Shown here piece after piece: positions 52,142-63,425 of a stretch of 64,000 nucleotides of DNA. The notes under the pieces were generated by a model. The model ran no database searches and was not told where the DNA came from. It saw only the letters and a list, made by a program, of their open reading frames with translations. Source of the stretch: Mesostigma viride (lineage: Eukaryota; Streptophyta; Mesostigmatophyceae; Mesostigmatales; Mesostigmataceae); contig RPFO01000154.1 of the NCBI GenBank assembly GCA_009746045.1, forward strand, positions 7,181,693 to 7,245,692, read 5' to 3'. How positions within the stretch are numbered: the first letter of the stretch is position 1; each line of letters starts with the position of its first letter. Made by a program: the position numbers and the translations under genes.

Positions 52142-53925
52142 TTTGTGAACGCTGCTGGGTATGCGGCCGACGATGAGGAGGAGGCGTGGTGGCGCAGTGT
52201 CGAGTACTCTGTGGCGGACTTCGGCATCAGCGACGACCCGGTGCGGCCGTCGCCATTCACGCCATCCAAAGCTGTGTGCGCTATGGAAGAGGGTAGGTCT
52301 CTGTCCTTTGACATTGATCCTTCTCTGCAGCAGCTGATCGCTGTGCAGGCTCTCTTAGCGCGTAGCTCTCTTGCTGATTGCTACACCGCTGATATCTGGC
52401 TAGATGGTCGAGTTTTGGAGCAAGTGCAGGGTGCTGTCTTGACTCCTACTCCAGTCGATTGGACTCCTGCTCAGAAGGCGACGGAGTTGAACAGGGTGCA
52501 GCACAGGGCTGCAACCTATGGTTGGGAAGATGGGGTTTTGTACAAGCTGTTGGGCAAGCGTAGGGTGGTCGTCCCACCGCCTGACAAGCGCGTTGCTATA
52601 GTGCAGGCGTACCACGAGCGGTATGGTCACTTGGGTGGCAATCGCACGCTCAGCCTCGTACGGACCAGCTATTGGTGGAATAACATGCGACACACAGTGG
52701 CCCAGGTAGTGGCCAGCTGTGTCCCGTGTGCTCGAACCAAGGCTAACTTTAGCGCAGATCATGGTGCCAAGGAGCTGATGTCGCTTCCCATCAAGGGCTT
52801 GTTTTATCGCTGGCACGTCGATCTGTGCGGGCCGTTTCAGGAGAGCCCTGACGGCAACCTCTATGTCATGGTATGCGTGGAGAGCTTTAGCAAATGGGTT
52901 GAGTTGATCCCCATTGCTGACAAGCATGCCGCTACCACAGCGAAGCATTTTGCAGACATCATCACCAGGTTTGGGGCTCCCGCGGAGGTAGTCACGGACC
53001 AGGGTGGTGAGTTCAGGGGTGAGTTCCAGGAGTTGCTGGATGGATGTCTTATTGATCACCGTCGCACTTCTCGGGAGCATCCTCAGGCCAATGGTTTGGC
53101 TGAGAGATTGGTGCAGACCGTCAAGCAGGCGCTGCGCAAGTGGAGCCTGCAGGTTCCGGAGTCGGCCAGGTGGGATCGCGAGTTGGCATGGATTGCCATG
53201 GGTTATCGCATGTCTCCCCAGGAGTCTCTCGCTACCTTCTCCCCGTATTTCCTTCTGTTCGGGCGTAATCCTCTTTTGCCTACGGAGGCACAGGTTGCGC
53301 ACCCCGAACCCATGGCCTTCGACAACGCTCAGCAATTTTTGGTTGAGGTGCTGGCCAGGGCAGAGACTTTTAAGAAGGTCATGCCCATCGCGATGAACAA
53401 CTTGTTCATTGCTCAGCACAGGGATTCCCTGCGCTACGCTCAGCGCCGGGGGGGCACATACATGGCTCGCCAGCTGCGGTTTAGGCCAGGGCAGTATGTT
53501 TTCCTGCGCACTCAGCTGAAGCACACTTTGGATGTGGAGGCGGGGCCCACCATTTTGCGCATTGTGGCTATCAAACCATCGGGAGTGGCAATTTTGGAGG
53601 GCGCCGACGGGAGCCGTACGACTGACAACCTCAGCAATCTCAGTCCCTGCTCGCTGCCAATTTGGTCCACGACCTCCAACCGCACACGTCTCGCCGAGTC
53701 AAGGACGCCCAGTGTCAGGTTTGTCACCGGGTCGATCAGGCGGAGTCCATGTTATTGTGTGATCAGTGTAACTGTGGTTGGCACATGCAGTGCTTGCAGC
53801 CAGTGGTCACCAGCATTCCGGAGGGGGATTGGTTTTGTCCAGTGTGCACCGCTGCGCAGTTTACCTCCCGCAGCTTGACTGCGGTCACCGCTGCCCTTGT
53901 CTTGGTACGATCGCTGTCTTCGTGA
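52142..53925 (+). pseudogene. second gypsy copy: 5'-truncated Pol (integrase and PHD)
   Basis: The frame starts within Pol at the residue equivalent to about 1419 and matches the minus-strand element almost exactly through integrase, including the HHCC and DDE residues. A one-base deletion near 53660 shifts the frame so that the PHD finger is read only from a second frame (53662-53925). The left junction shares TCTTT between Penelope and gypsy, suggesting microhomology-mediated joining rather than normal integration. Confidence 0.9.
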
Positions 53926-53952
53926 TGGGGCCGGTCGCCAGCGAGGGGGGGA

Positions 53953-55343
53953 ATCATGGGACAGGTCCTCGCCCACCCCACAGGGCATGCAGTTAAGGCA
54001 GGCACCAGCTCAGCTCATTTGGGTTTTACCAAATTAAGCTGAGTGGCCAGCCGCCATGGTGGCGCCGGAGATTGTGGCACGCAGACGCGACAGCTGTCAC
54101 GGACGCGAGCTATGTCATCCGGGCGGCGCCCACTATGCACAAGACCGGTGACGTGCGCAAGGAATTTGTTTTCTACGCATTTTCGACAAAGGCTAGTGAC
54201 CGGGGGGGGACACTAGCACTTGCAGCATAAGAGCGGACGAAAGTGTACGTGCACGCGCGCCGGGCCAGGCACAGCTGGGCGCGCAGCACTGACTTGAGCA
54301 GACGGCAGCACAAGAAGTGCGCAGCGTCGAGAGGATCATACGCGTGTTAGTACGTGGACAGCTGGAGCTGAAGCTGGACTGCTGGACTTCAACAGCGCCG
54401 AGGCTATTGACAGGCCAGGTGTCTTTGTGGTGTAGAATAGCGGGTCAACGTTATGAGGACTGGACAGAAAATGGAAAAGGACAATGTGCGGTGCGGAGCC
54501 AGATCGCTGGAATGAATGCGAAATCGCTGGCAGCCCTACAAAGGGATTTCTTCTAGAAAGGAACGATTAGACGCAATGTTTGCTGGGCCACTCACACCCA
54601 AGGTGTGAGCGTGCAGATTGTCTGAAGGATATTATGCTTCGACCTTGGTGGACGTGACTCAATGCCGGACATTCCCAGGGACAGAAATGCCGGAGCCTCT
54701 AGGAGATGAGATCGGCAACAGGGTAGCAATTTAGATTTGTCGGGATGCCTTCCTGCTTTTGTTGGCATGTGTGGTAGAAAGCCAGGACGGCAACTGGAAT
54801 GCGGTTTCTATTTGCATGGTTCAGGCAGCAAGATAGTTTTGGCATTCCTGGCTGGACTGACAAGTGTGGCGTGTGTCATGCGTGTGGCATGACGAATGGT
54901 TTGGTACATAGTTGAAGAGGACTCTCACGCAGCGTGTAGTCTCTTCGAGTCTCTCGTTAGTGGCCTTCGTGTTTCTCCCTTTCCTTGGGAGCAAGGCCGG
55001 TAGCATGTCATGGAGCGCTGCCTAACTGCGGGCTCGTGAGCATGGAGTGCATCGATATTGAGACTATCAACGTGTTGTAATTGTATAAACTTTCTCAATA
55101 AATTCCGCATGTGCGGCTTCATCATCAGACTGTGCAAAGTGTGTGTTGTGAAAGCATTGTTCTATAGCAGGGGAGGCAAAAGCACCCTCTTGCACCATCA
55201 TATTGTCGCAATTAGAGTAGTTGGAGCGTCTAGCTAACGCCCCAGCAAGGATATTCAAACGCGGCACGCGACGGTACACAAGGGGATCAAGAAGGTGGTC
55301 ATCAGGCACGAGGGACAGTTCCTTGTCCTCGGCTGAGAGCCCT
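53953..55343 (+). repeat. gypsy 3' LTR of the plus-strand copy (B then A)
   Basis: After the polypurine tract (GCGAGGGGGGGAA) comes a B segment (53953-54092), GC, and an A body (54095-55343) that contains about 115 bp missing from the other copies (around 55170-55290). No second B follows, so this copy has the orthodox pol-LTR order. Confidence 0.85.
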
Positions 55344-55426
55344 CTTTTCATTATATATATAGTGGATCACACACAAGAGTACTCTATTGCTATGGATATG
55401 CCTTCCAAGTGATAGGCTAGGATATA

Positions 55427-57321
55427 ATGGCACGCAAACGCGACAGCGATACAACGCCCACCGAGCTGGCCACCATCTTGGCAGGGCCCTGCCCCTGCCA
55501 ACAACAACGGTATTTCAAGTACCTTGATCCCACCTCACAGCACGTCATGACCGCTGACCTCAGCATCCTGCCGAGCCACACGCTTGTAGACCTTTTTGCC
55601 CGAAAGGCGCCAAGTTTCAGCCGTGGGTCCAGCGCACGTGTGCCAAAGAGGTGAATGCAATGCTCTCAACATCACTGCGCAAATTCTGCAATGCCATGTG
55701 CACGGACCTACAGCTTGCTCCCCTTGCCATGGAACCGTGGTTTCGCGCCGTCATTCACGAATGCAATGCATGTCTCACCAGGCTTGATTACCGTCTCCGG
55801 CAGGTCCACCGCACCACCTGGCTCAACACCACAGATAAAGCACTTCTTGACCACTTCAAGCAGGACTTTATCATCATGTGTGTTGACAAGAGTGCCAACA
55901 ACTTTGCTTTTACATGCAAGAAGCACTACCTTGCTACTTTGCAACACGAGTTGGCGTCCAGCCCTACCTATGTTCAGCGTGCACAGTCCACCGCCAGTAT
56001 CACTGCTGCTCATCGGGCTTTTCTGCGCAGCCAAAACATTGTTGCTCGGGCATTCCTTCAGCGGCATCGACGCGCCACCACCACTACGTTCCCATCTCTG
56101 TATCTCACTCTTAAGCTGCACAAAACTCCTGTTGCTTTGCGCACCATTGCTGCGTCGCATTCAGCCCCACTGATGCCTCTCTCGAATCTCGTCTGCCATG
56201 CTTTGAATGCTCTTCTCCCCGAAGCCAATGCATTATGGGTGGAGGTGCTGTCGAATGCCGGGTATGAATGCGCTGGTAGTTGGATCGTCATAGACTCAGC
56301 CCAAGTACGCCTACGCCTTGCCGCCCTTAGCCGTTCTAAGACAGCGGCAGAGAAGCGTATACCAATGCCCATAGCCACCTATGATTTCACCACTCTATGT
56401 ACCACACTAGATTTGCACGATTTGAAAGCTCGTTTAGATAGCCTCCTTACTCGTCTGTATGCACGTAGGCCTCACGGGCGCAACCACCTGCACATGCGTG
56501 TTTCTCAGACCAAGCCCACGGCAACGTGGCTCTCAGGGATTGCGGCAGGTGCTATCGTGCGGGATGCTTATAATTATATTATCACGAAGGCTGACCTTGT
56601 TCATTGGATCTCTTATCTTGTTGATAACACCTTCATTTGTTTTGCGGGCAATGTATACCAACAAGCTATCGGCATCCCTATGGGCACTAACTGTGCCGGG
56701 CTCCTTGCCAACCTCTATCTATACACTTATGAGCTTGCATTCATGGAGAATCTCATCGCCTCAAACGATGATGTTCTCATCAGGCGTTTTATCTACACAT
56801 GTCGATACATTGATGATGTCATTGCTTTCGACAACCCTGATTTCGCAACCCATTTGTACATCACCGCTGGTCTGCCTGGCATCTACCCGCAAGCGTCCCT
56901 CACATTCAAGCTCACGTCGGAGGATACTCATTGCAATTACCTCGATCTTAACATTACCCATAACAAGAAGGGCTGGCGTACGGCTGTCTATGATAAGCGC
57001 AAGGATCCTAAATACCAGCAAATTCCTTTTATTCGTTACCCCGATGTTCACAGTCTCCTTTCCCACACAGCAAAATATGGTGTTGTTCTTTCTCAGTTAC
57101 ATCGTTTTCCCCGTCTTTGTTCTTATTGTGTCGATTTCATCACGACTCTTGTTGAACTCTTGCATCGTTTATTGGTCAAAGACTATGACCGAGACATTAT
57201 GCTCCGTCAAGTCCGGTGTTTTTTGCAACGTCACCCACATCTGTTCGGTGCTGCCCCTTGGCACAAGCTGTACAAACAGGTCGTGGACCGGCTGGATCGC
57301 ATAGTATCTCCGCACATCTGA
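55427..57321 (+). pseudogene. Penelope-like reverse transcriptase, one frameshift
   Basis: Starts at ATG 55427 (MARKRDSDTTPTELAT) and runs to 57321, with one frameshift near 55600, giving about 630 codons. Numbering the second frame from 55651: a LKLHKTP motif at 154-160, RT motif A ATYDFTTL with Asp245, GIPMGTNCAG 341-350, and the catalytic YIDD at 386-389. These fit Penelope-like or TERT-related reverse transcriptases rather than LINE or LTR types. No GIY-YIG endonuclease is visible after the RT, so the element would be of the endonuclease-lacking kind or encode it elsewhere. The first 21 nt also occur at the tandem junction at 38308-38328. Confidence 0.72.
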
Positions 57322-57878
57322 ACCCTGTGATGCCAGATCTCCTTTGCGGCCGTTCCGAGCTTGGCACTGGATTCGTTGTCCACATCGTCGCGTCGCTGCA
57401 GCAACACGAAGTTTTCTGGCATCCGCGGGCTTTTGGTTCCCGCCGCACATTTGAAAGTGCTGTCCTCCGGCTTTTTGCCTTTGCACCGTGTGCAGTTCTT
57501 GGACGTTTGGAATCATGGCATGGCTAACGTGATGACTGACTAGCTAGACCTTTTCAGTGGTTTTCCATTTGCGGGTATTTCCTCGTAAATGGTGGGAGAG
57601 CGATCGCAGCAATGGTGCTCACCACTAGACACTCCCGGCCAGTTAGGCTCGAAACACACGCCCTGATCAAGCATGCTGTTTCCGGCCCCACCGTCTAGGT
57701 CATCCAGTCGCTCTACACGTAAGCCAGCCATAATTTCAATGCACAAGGATACACATTTCCATCACCATTCATCTTCATCATCCTGAACGACTCGAACACG
57801 CGGACAAGATGAACGGCAGGCTCGAGCTACCATGGTCCGGATTCTCCCGATTTCTGGCCTGCGCTGGTTGTCTCCTTG
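57322..57878 (+). other. Penelope-like 3' region
   Basis: Noncoding sequence from the RT stop to the exact end of the insertion; no recognisable domain, tail or hairpin. Confidence 0.5.
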
Positions 57879-58054
57879 ATATCGCCCAGGCTGGGCGGGC
57901 TCGGTGCCAGCTAGTCTATCTGATGTATCTACCTGATCTGTGCGGGCCAGGTGCCCGGCTAGGCCCAGGCGCCTGTGCCTAATAATGTGGGAAACATAGG
58001 GCAAATCAGCGTACAAATCCTCATTACTAATGTGCAAACCAAAGGGGATGTTAA

Positions 58055-59791
58055 CCCGTGTTTTTTTACAACGCGATACATCGCGTTGTAGGGTTAGAAC
58101 GCGATGTATCGCGTTGTAATCTGACACGTGGCAAACCTATTAAACATGCGATTTTTGGTCTGAAACTTTCAAGATAGGTCAGAAACATCTCATAGAATTC
58201 AAGAAAAAATCCTGGTATTTTTGGTATTTTTTTTGTGACAGCTGCAAACAAATATGTACCACTGAAATCAGGCATTTTCGCGGGACGAAGGTGAAGACGA
58301 CGGCGATGGCGGCAGGTAGATCTCGCCAGTTTTCGCGCGAATTTCAGTGGCTGTTGGGTAGCACGACCATGATGATGCGTTCAAAGGTTGATAATTAGGT
58401 TTCTACGAGTTTGTTGAGGTACTGGGGCAAAGGAAACGTAGTTTTTTCCAGTTTCTCACCCAACTTTCATGCGGAAACCCTGGAAACCGGCATACATATT
58501 ACTACGTCAAGACTCGGGTCTGCTGCGGCACCATGCTTGGTATTTCCATGGTGTTTCGACTTCTTAACACATGTTTATTCATTCCGAACGCCCGGACTCT
58601 CGGCTAAACCGAGATTTGTGCAGACTTTCATTGGGTAGCTCCGGGCATGATGGTGCCTGCAAATAGCTGAAGGCGTGACCGTGGCTATTGCTACGGTATG
58701 CTGTATTTTCCTGGAAATGGCCTCTGCCACCGGCTCAATAGTGCTTGCAGGCGTAAGCATATCGTGTTTCTACCTAGTTTCTGCCAGTTTTCCACTTATT
58801 TCTACCGACCTCTGCCCAGCCTCTCTAAGACCGCCATCCTACTCGACGTTGCTTGCATGTCAGCCATAGCAGGTTGCAGTTGTGCAGTATTTAGGTGCTG
58901 TATACGTCGTCAAGCCGTGCATATATCGTGAGGATTGGATGTTGATGGTTTATACTGCGTTGATTGTGCAAGAAGATCAGCTGGGTGCCCATAATCATGG
59001 TGTATAATCATGTGTTGTTAGCATCTTGCCACCATTTGCTAGCATGCATTCCAGCGTCATCTTTGCCTGCATGTAAGCTCATGGATCACTCAACCTATCC
59101 AAGCCTTGCATTACACGTGCCTCTTTCTTTCAGTATTGCACGCGTTATGGAATGAAAACCCAGCACCTCCATTCCCACGAGGCATGTGCTCAACACATTG
59201 TGAGAGTGGATGATGCTTTGGCTATGGCTGCCTGATTCAGTCATATTAGGTCATCCAGTCATGATGTTTGATGCATGTTTGATGCAGTATAACTTATACA
59301 ACACCTATTTTCAACGTTTTGACCCTCCAAGCTCACTATGGCCCCGTTTATGGGGCTCGGGTCGTTGCGTCATGTTGTGAAGGGCTCTCATGTTTCCCAC
59401 TGCGTTGTACTGCGTTGTAATTGTGATGCTAATGAAAAATAGCTCCAGTGGCCCAATGGGCCTGAGTTTTGTTTCACAGAGCCTGCATATGTTGCCCATA
59501 GCTCGTGCAAGAAGCCAGATTTTTTTCATGAACCATTTGTGAATAAGCACATGACTTGTGACCTAGGGTCAAGAAATCGCGGTCATGGTCAGACCCCCCT
59601 GTATTCAAACCAGTGTATCTCTCTAATGAATAAGCATTTTGTAGGTCTGAGTAGCTCAAAAAATCCTTTGATTTATGGGCTTTCAGGAAAGTATATACAT
59701 GACCATGAAAAAAAATTTTCCTTAGGTGCTATACGCGTTCTAAAAAAAGCTTACAACGCTATATATCGCGTTCTAATTAAAAAAACACGGG
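58055..59791. mobile_element. piggyBac-like non-autonomous transposon
   Basis: TTAA at 58051-58054 and 59792-59795 flanks a 1737-bp element whose ends are inverted repeats CCCGTGTTTTTTTA, followed by AACGCGATA-type subterminal repeats and a 22-bp near-palindrome (58068-58089). TTAA duplication plus CCC termini is the piggyBac signature. No transposase is present. Removing the element restores the LINE sequence GGGGATGTTAAGGGCC. Confidence 0.8.
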
Positions 59792-59841
59792 TTAAGGGCC
59801 TTGCGCAGCATCTTGGTGACGGCGCCGTCGAGTCTTGGTGA

Positions 59842-60110
59842 CAGCGTCATGCATAGAGGCGATCAATAAGCTTTCCCAGCCGTTGGGTCAAGTCTCGGAG
59901 ATCTAGTGTGGTGTACAAAGTGGTAAAATCATAAGTATCAAACTGTACTGGAGATCTTATCTGTAGCGTTGTCTTGGTACGGCTAAAAAATTGTATCCAT
60001 TCCCGAACCTGGAAAGAGTTTACGACAATCCAGCTGCCTGGGCTTCTGATATGTATCCAACAATCAAGGAAGGCAAATGTCACTGGCGAGTTTGAGGCTA
60101 TCTTACGCTG
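59842..60110 (-). pseudogene. Penelope-like RT fragment (5' half of split copy)
   Basis: The minus frame reads SPVTFAFLDCWIH … GSWIVVNSFQVREW and FDTYDFTTLYTTLDLRDL, aligning with the region around motif A of the Penelope-like RT at 55427-57321. It continues, after removal of the LINE and one duplication, into 30104-29881. It is an older, more diverged copy than that at 55427. Confidence 0.78.
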
Positions 60111-60405
60111 AAATAGCTTAGTTGCCTGCGTAGAACAGTACCGCTGTGAAGACTACTTTCACTGCCTTCTCGTCTCATCCCCGATTCAAATAGTACAGTT
60201 GGCTTTTTGGTAGAATCTGCCATTTCACCACTGGAATGGGTGGAGGCGTAGGAAAAGGTGGGGGAGCCAGATGGAGCTGGAGGCAAACTCATGACGATGT
60301 CTGTGCTCCTGCCGCTGTCCGCTACAGGTGAGACAAACACCCGGGCCGCAATGAGCGGGCTTGCCACTTGCGACAGTGGCACCGACGAGGACACCCCCTG
60401 CAAGT
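60098..60405 (-). CDS. possible terminal exon of the cyclase gene
   Basis: An acceptor-like TACTTGCAG at 60406-60414 (minus strand) is followed by an open frame of about 100 codons, Ser/Pro/Thr-rich (SGSPTFSYASTHSSGEMADS), ending at 60098. It is on the same strand and downstream of the cyclase exons. The old Penelope fragment begins at its very end. Without a transcript the assignment is weak. Confidence 0.3.
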
Positions 60406-61878
60406 ACCAGTAGGAAAATGGCAAAATCAAATTGCGTCAGCACAGCAGCATGAGCCCAGCGGATATATGTCACATGCCCAGGAACAACACCACTGATACG
60501 TAGCGATTCAGGGTTCTTTGAACAGAGTTTCTTCCATACGTGAATGCGGGAACAAGAGGTCGCTAATCGAGCGGTTTATTGGTCGCAGTGTCTTCTCGTA
60601 GCTTTTTGGCTAGAGCTTTTGTGATTAGTAGATGCAGTAGAGTGCATGGTTGGAAAATGAATTAAATAAAAATGTGCGTTCCGCGCTTGGGGTGATTCTA
60701 CCCGGGAGAACGGGGCGTGAGGTGCAGTGCCCCTGAAAATAACAAACTACCCATTATTTAATTACTAGCCGTTCAGATTCGGGATGTTCTACCCCAGGTC
60801 TGTACAATTAGCGTCTTACTAGCATCACTGAACATAAGGGTTCAATGACGTCAGTTAGCTAGGGATAACGGAGGTTTTGAGACTAAAAACAGCTCAGTGC
60901 TTTGTCGGCCTCTTTCTTCGCTACCCACCCACCCACCCTTGTCTTGGTTGCCTCTCGGGCAACGTCCTTCATGAAGGGCCTTGAACGGCATGCCTCCGGG
61001 CATGCCAATAGTGTCACATTTCTGCTTCCACTTATTGTCTTAATGAAGATGCTGGTTTTTGTGGGAGCTACCTGGGACATGAAAAGGATATTTCTCTACG
61101 TGCATGTCCTATCTTGCCAACTATGTCCTTCATATCGAACAACGGATGAAATAGTGCTCCCAGCAAATGCACATGTCAAACGCAAGGTGGCTACTTTTCA
61201 CCCCCATGTTCGGCAGGTCCTTTTGGAACATGTTCAGCTTTTCGAGCACCCAGATGTTGACCTGGGTTACACATAAGCAAAGCTACTACCAATCATACTG
61301 CCGGCTTTGCTCCCACACAGGCTCCACATAGATGCATCTACTGAATATCTCTCTCCAGGTACCCGTGAGGTGCATGAATGCTATCGGAAGCAATGCCACC
61401 GTCACGGTCTTGACTGATTTTTCTGCCCCTTGCGCAGCTTCTGGTATGAGCTCCCCTCCCCCCCTGAAGGTCGCCGCGCATTGCAGTTAGCGCTTTTATG
61501 AGATAGAACACTATATAGCATTTGCTGAAAGCACAGGGGGGCACATCCACACAGCCCCACGCCGCCACGCCTTGCATGCATGTGAAGTGTCATAACGGCG
61601 CATGCACCCACACTCCCAGTTGGTTCTGTGACTATTTTCCTGACGGCCTGCACATGCAAGCCATGCGTACCATTGTGTGAGGACTTGACTGCCCCCCAAA
61701 ACGGTGTTGACGGAATCTGGTACGAGCGACAGATCACAGAAATGGCCACAGCACTGCCTTCTCTTCTCTTGATTTGGCGGCAAAGAGATGACGCTGTGGC
61801 TGCAAGGTCAAGTGATGACATATTCTGCTACATATACCCCTGGCGCGAAAATTTTCATTTTTGTAAAACGTTTCTTAC
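60406..61878. other. probable intron sequence
   Basis: Between the exon ending at 61879 and the possible last exon there is no convincing coding frame. A hydrophobic minus-strand frame at 60225-60473 and others here lack recognisable motifs. Confidence 0.4.
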
Positions 61879-63425
61879 CTTCAAAACTGGGGAGCCAATG
61901 GAGGTGAATGTCACGGGCAGAACGGCTGGGTCTTCCACCTTGTCATCGATGTTTTTACACGCCTCGTTGTAGGCCTCCACAGCCTCGCTGTTGCACAGTG
62001 TCTGGCCGGCGCTTGCGTAGGACGCGATGCGCGCGGCGCGGTTCATGAGGGGGCCGAAGTAGGCGGCGCGCCCGGTGCTGCCATGTGGCAGGCAGCGGGT
62101 GAGGATGCCCCAGTAGAAGCCGCACTTCATGCGCAGGCCGCTGCATGATGCGAATTGGTGGGGAGAATACATATGCATGCACTTTAGCATACCTTCATGT
62201 TTGAGTCCAACGACAACTGGGGATGGCTTGATGGCTTGCAGAGCATACCCAATTCAGCAGAAAAGAATATGGGTCTAGGTTCAGCAGCAGAAGAAATTGA
62301 TATAAGATTTCACGGACTCATTAACGGCCACATGATGCTATTGGATTTGCTAATCACCTAGCCCTCCCTCCCACTTAACGAAAACAGATGCCAGTTGAGG
62401 GCCGCTCACCGGAACAGCCAGGGGGTCGAGGTGGCCGGCGGGCCCAGCACCCATCCGGGGCTGTCAGCGTCGCCATTCTCCGTCGCAATCATCAGCTGCA
62501 CCGTTTCTGCTTCTGCCTCTTCAAGAATGCTCTTGGGCCATGGCAGCGCCATTGCGCCCACCTGGAGCGCCTGGCTGAACTGGACGGCGTCCACCAGACT
62601 GCCAAATGCCAGCAGAAAATCGCCGTTCCTCTCCTCGCACTCATAGCCACGGTGCGTGCACAGGAGCCTGCGGGTGAAAGATATGAATGCGGCTAGTGCT
62701 GACTCATACTCGGGGTTTTGTTTGAGACGCATGCTCGGTTTGACGAAGGTGAACATGATGCACATGGGCTCCGAGGGGGGAGTGCCCCGGATGAAACTCA
62801 TTGCGGCAGGGGCATCGAAGAAGGAAGGGGACAGCTGCTTGCGTGAACGCAAGGGGGCGAATGGCGCCCGCCCTTGCAGTGATTGCGGGAGCACCTCGAG
62901 CAGCTGCATCGGTGTGAGGTCGTCCCCTAGCAGGTGCTCTCCTAGGTGGTGCACGACCAGCTGCAGGCCTTTCATCTCTGATGGCGTCAGCGAGGCCCAC
63001 GTGCTGCTGGACATGAGCACCTGGCCACCCTGGGAGGCAGCATTCACTATGGCCCGAGCCACATCCACAACACTCCCTTCATAACGCTGGCGAACACTCG
63101 AGGAATGGCGGAAGTTTGCTTCTGGAAGCCCCCGGTGAATGCCCATGCGCACGCGCAGGCCCCGGAATAGGGTCGTGCCGTCGGGGCCAAGGACAAGCCG
63201 TCCCACCTTGTGTGACTGTAGGCGCTCGGGCCACGTGCACGGCAGCTTGGAGTGGAAGGGGTTCATTCCTCTTGGGGCAAGCAGGGTCTCTGGGCGGAGG
63301 AGGGCCAACTGCACCTCGCACGCCCAGCGGACCGCATCGCCAGCTCGGTGAAAGACTACCTCGAACGCGTCGCCCTCGGTGCTGCACTCGTAGCCGTGGT
63401 GGATGCCCAGGAGCAAGCGCAGCAC
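61879..63425 (-). CDS. class III nucleotidyl cyclase, two exons of a larger gene
   Basis: The product makes cAMP or cGMP. Exon 63425-62410 begins after an acceptor (CACGCAG) and ends at a GTGAGC donor. Exon 62140-61879 begins after CATGCAG and ends at GTAAGA. The join keeps the frame (…TPWLF-R-GLRMKCGF). The first domain has GYECSTEGDAFEVVF, LRVRMGIHRG and VVDVARAIVNAASQGGQVL. The second has GYECEERNGDFLLAF and, across the intron, LRMKCGFYWG, AAYFGPLMNRAARIAS and GQTLCNS. These are the standard order of cyclase homology domain motifs, so two domains lie in tandem. The N-terminal part of the first domain and the start codon lie beyond position 63425, probably outside the window. Substrate (ATP or GTP) is not decided. 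Confidence 0.8.

Larger units (their letters stand above)
36371..57878 (+). mobile_element. Penelope-like element insertion with later nested elements
   Basis: The LINE sequence is interrupted here and resumes at 57879; ATATC is present on both sides (36366-36370 and 57879-57883), giving a 5-bp duplication. The insertion contains a partly tandem Penelope-like element: a block (36880-38328) is repeated from 38329 onward, a feature of Penelope pLTRs. The reverse transcriptase ORF lies at 55427-57321. Two later insertions split the second copy, 39076-51577 and 52142-55343. The coding-style sequence at 36371-36879 has no recognised family. Confidence 0.68.
30105..59841 (-). mobile_element. RTE-like LINE family A copy 3, exploded by nested insertions
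   Basis: LINE pieces lie at 30105-30246, 36088-36370, 57879-58054 and 59792-59841, all minus strand and in the order expected from copy 2. The 3' end carries hairpin plus (TTAA)n; the 5' end is truncated. The 13-bp duplication CAGCGTCATGCAT (30092-30104 and 59842-59854) brackets the whole. Interruptions are the TA-flanked element 30247-36087, the Penelope insertion 36371-57878 and the piggyBac-like element 58055-59791. Near the 3' end the tail is doubled, probably by a second 28-bp tail-only insertion. Confidence 0.82.

Noticed and set aside
36371-57878. Hammerhead ribozyme in the Penelope-like repeats
   Set aside because: Such ribozymes are known in Penelope-like elements, so I looked for CTGATGA followed by a stem and GAAA; the candidates seen lack the second core box.
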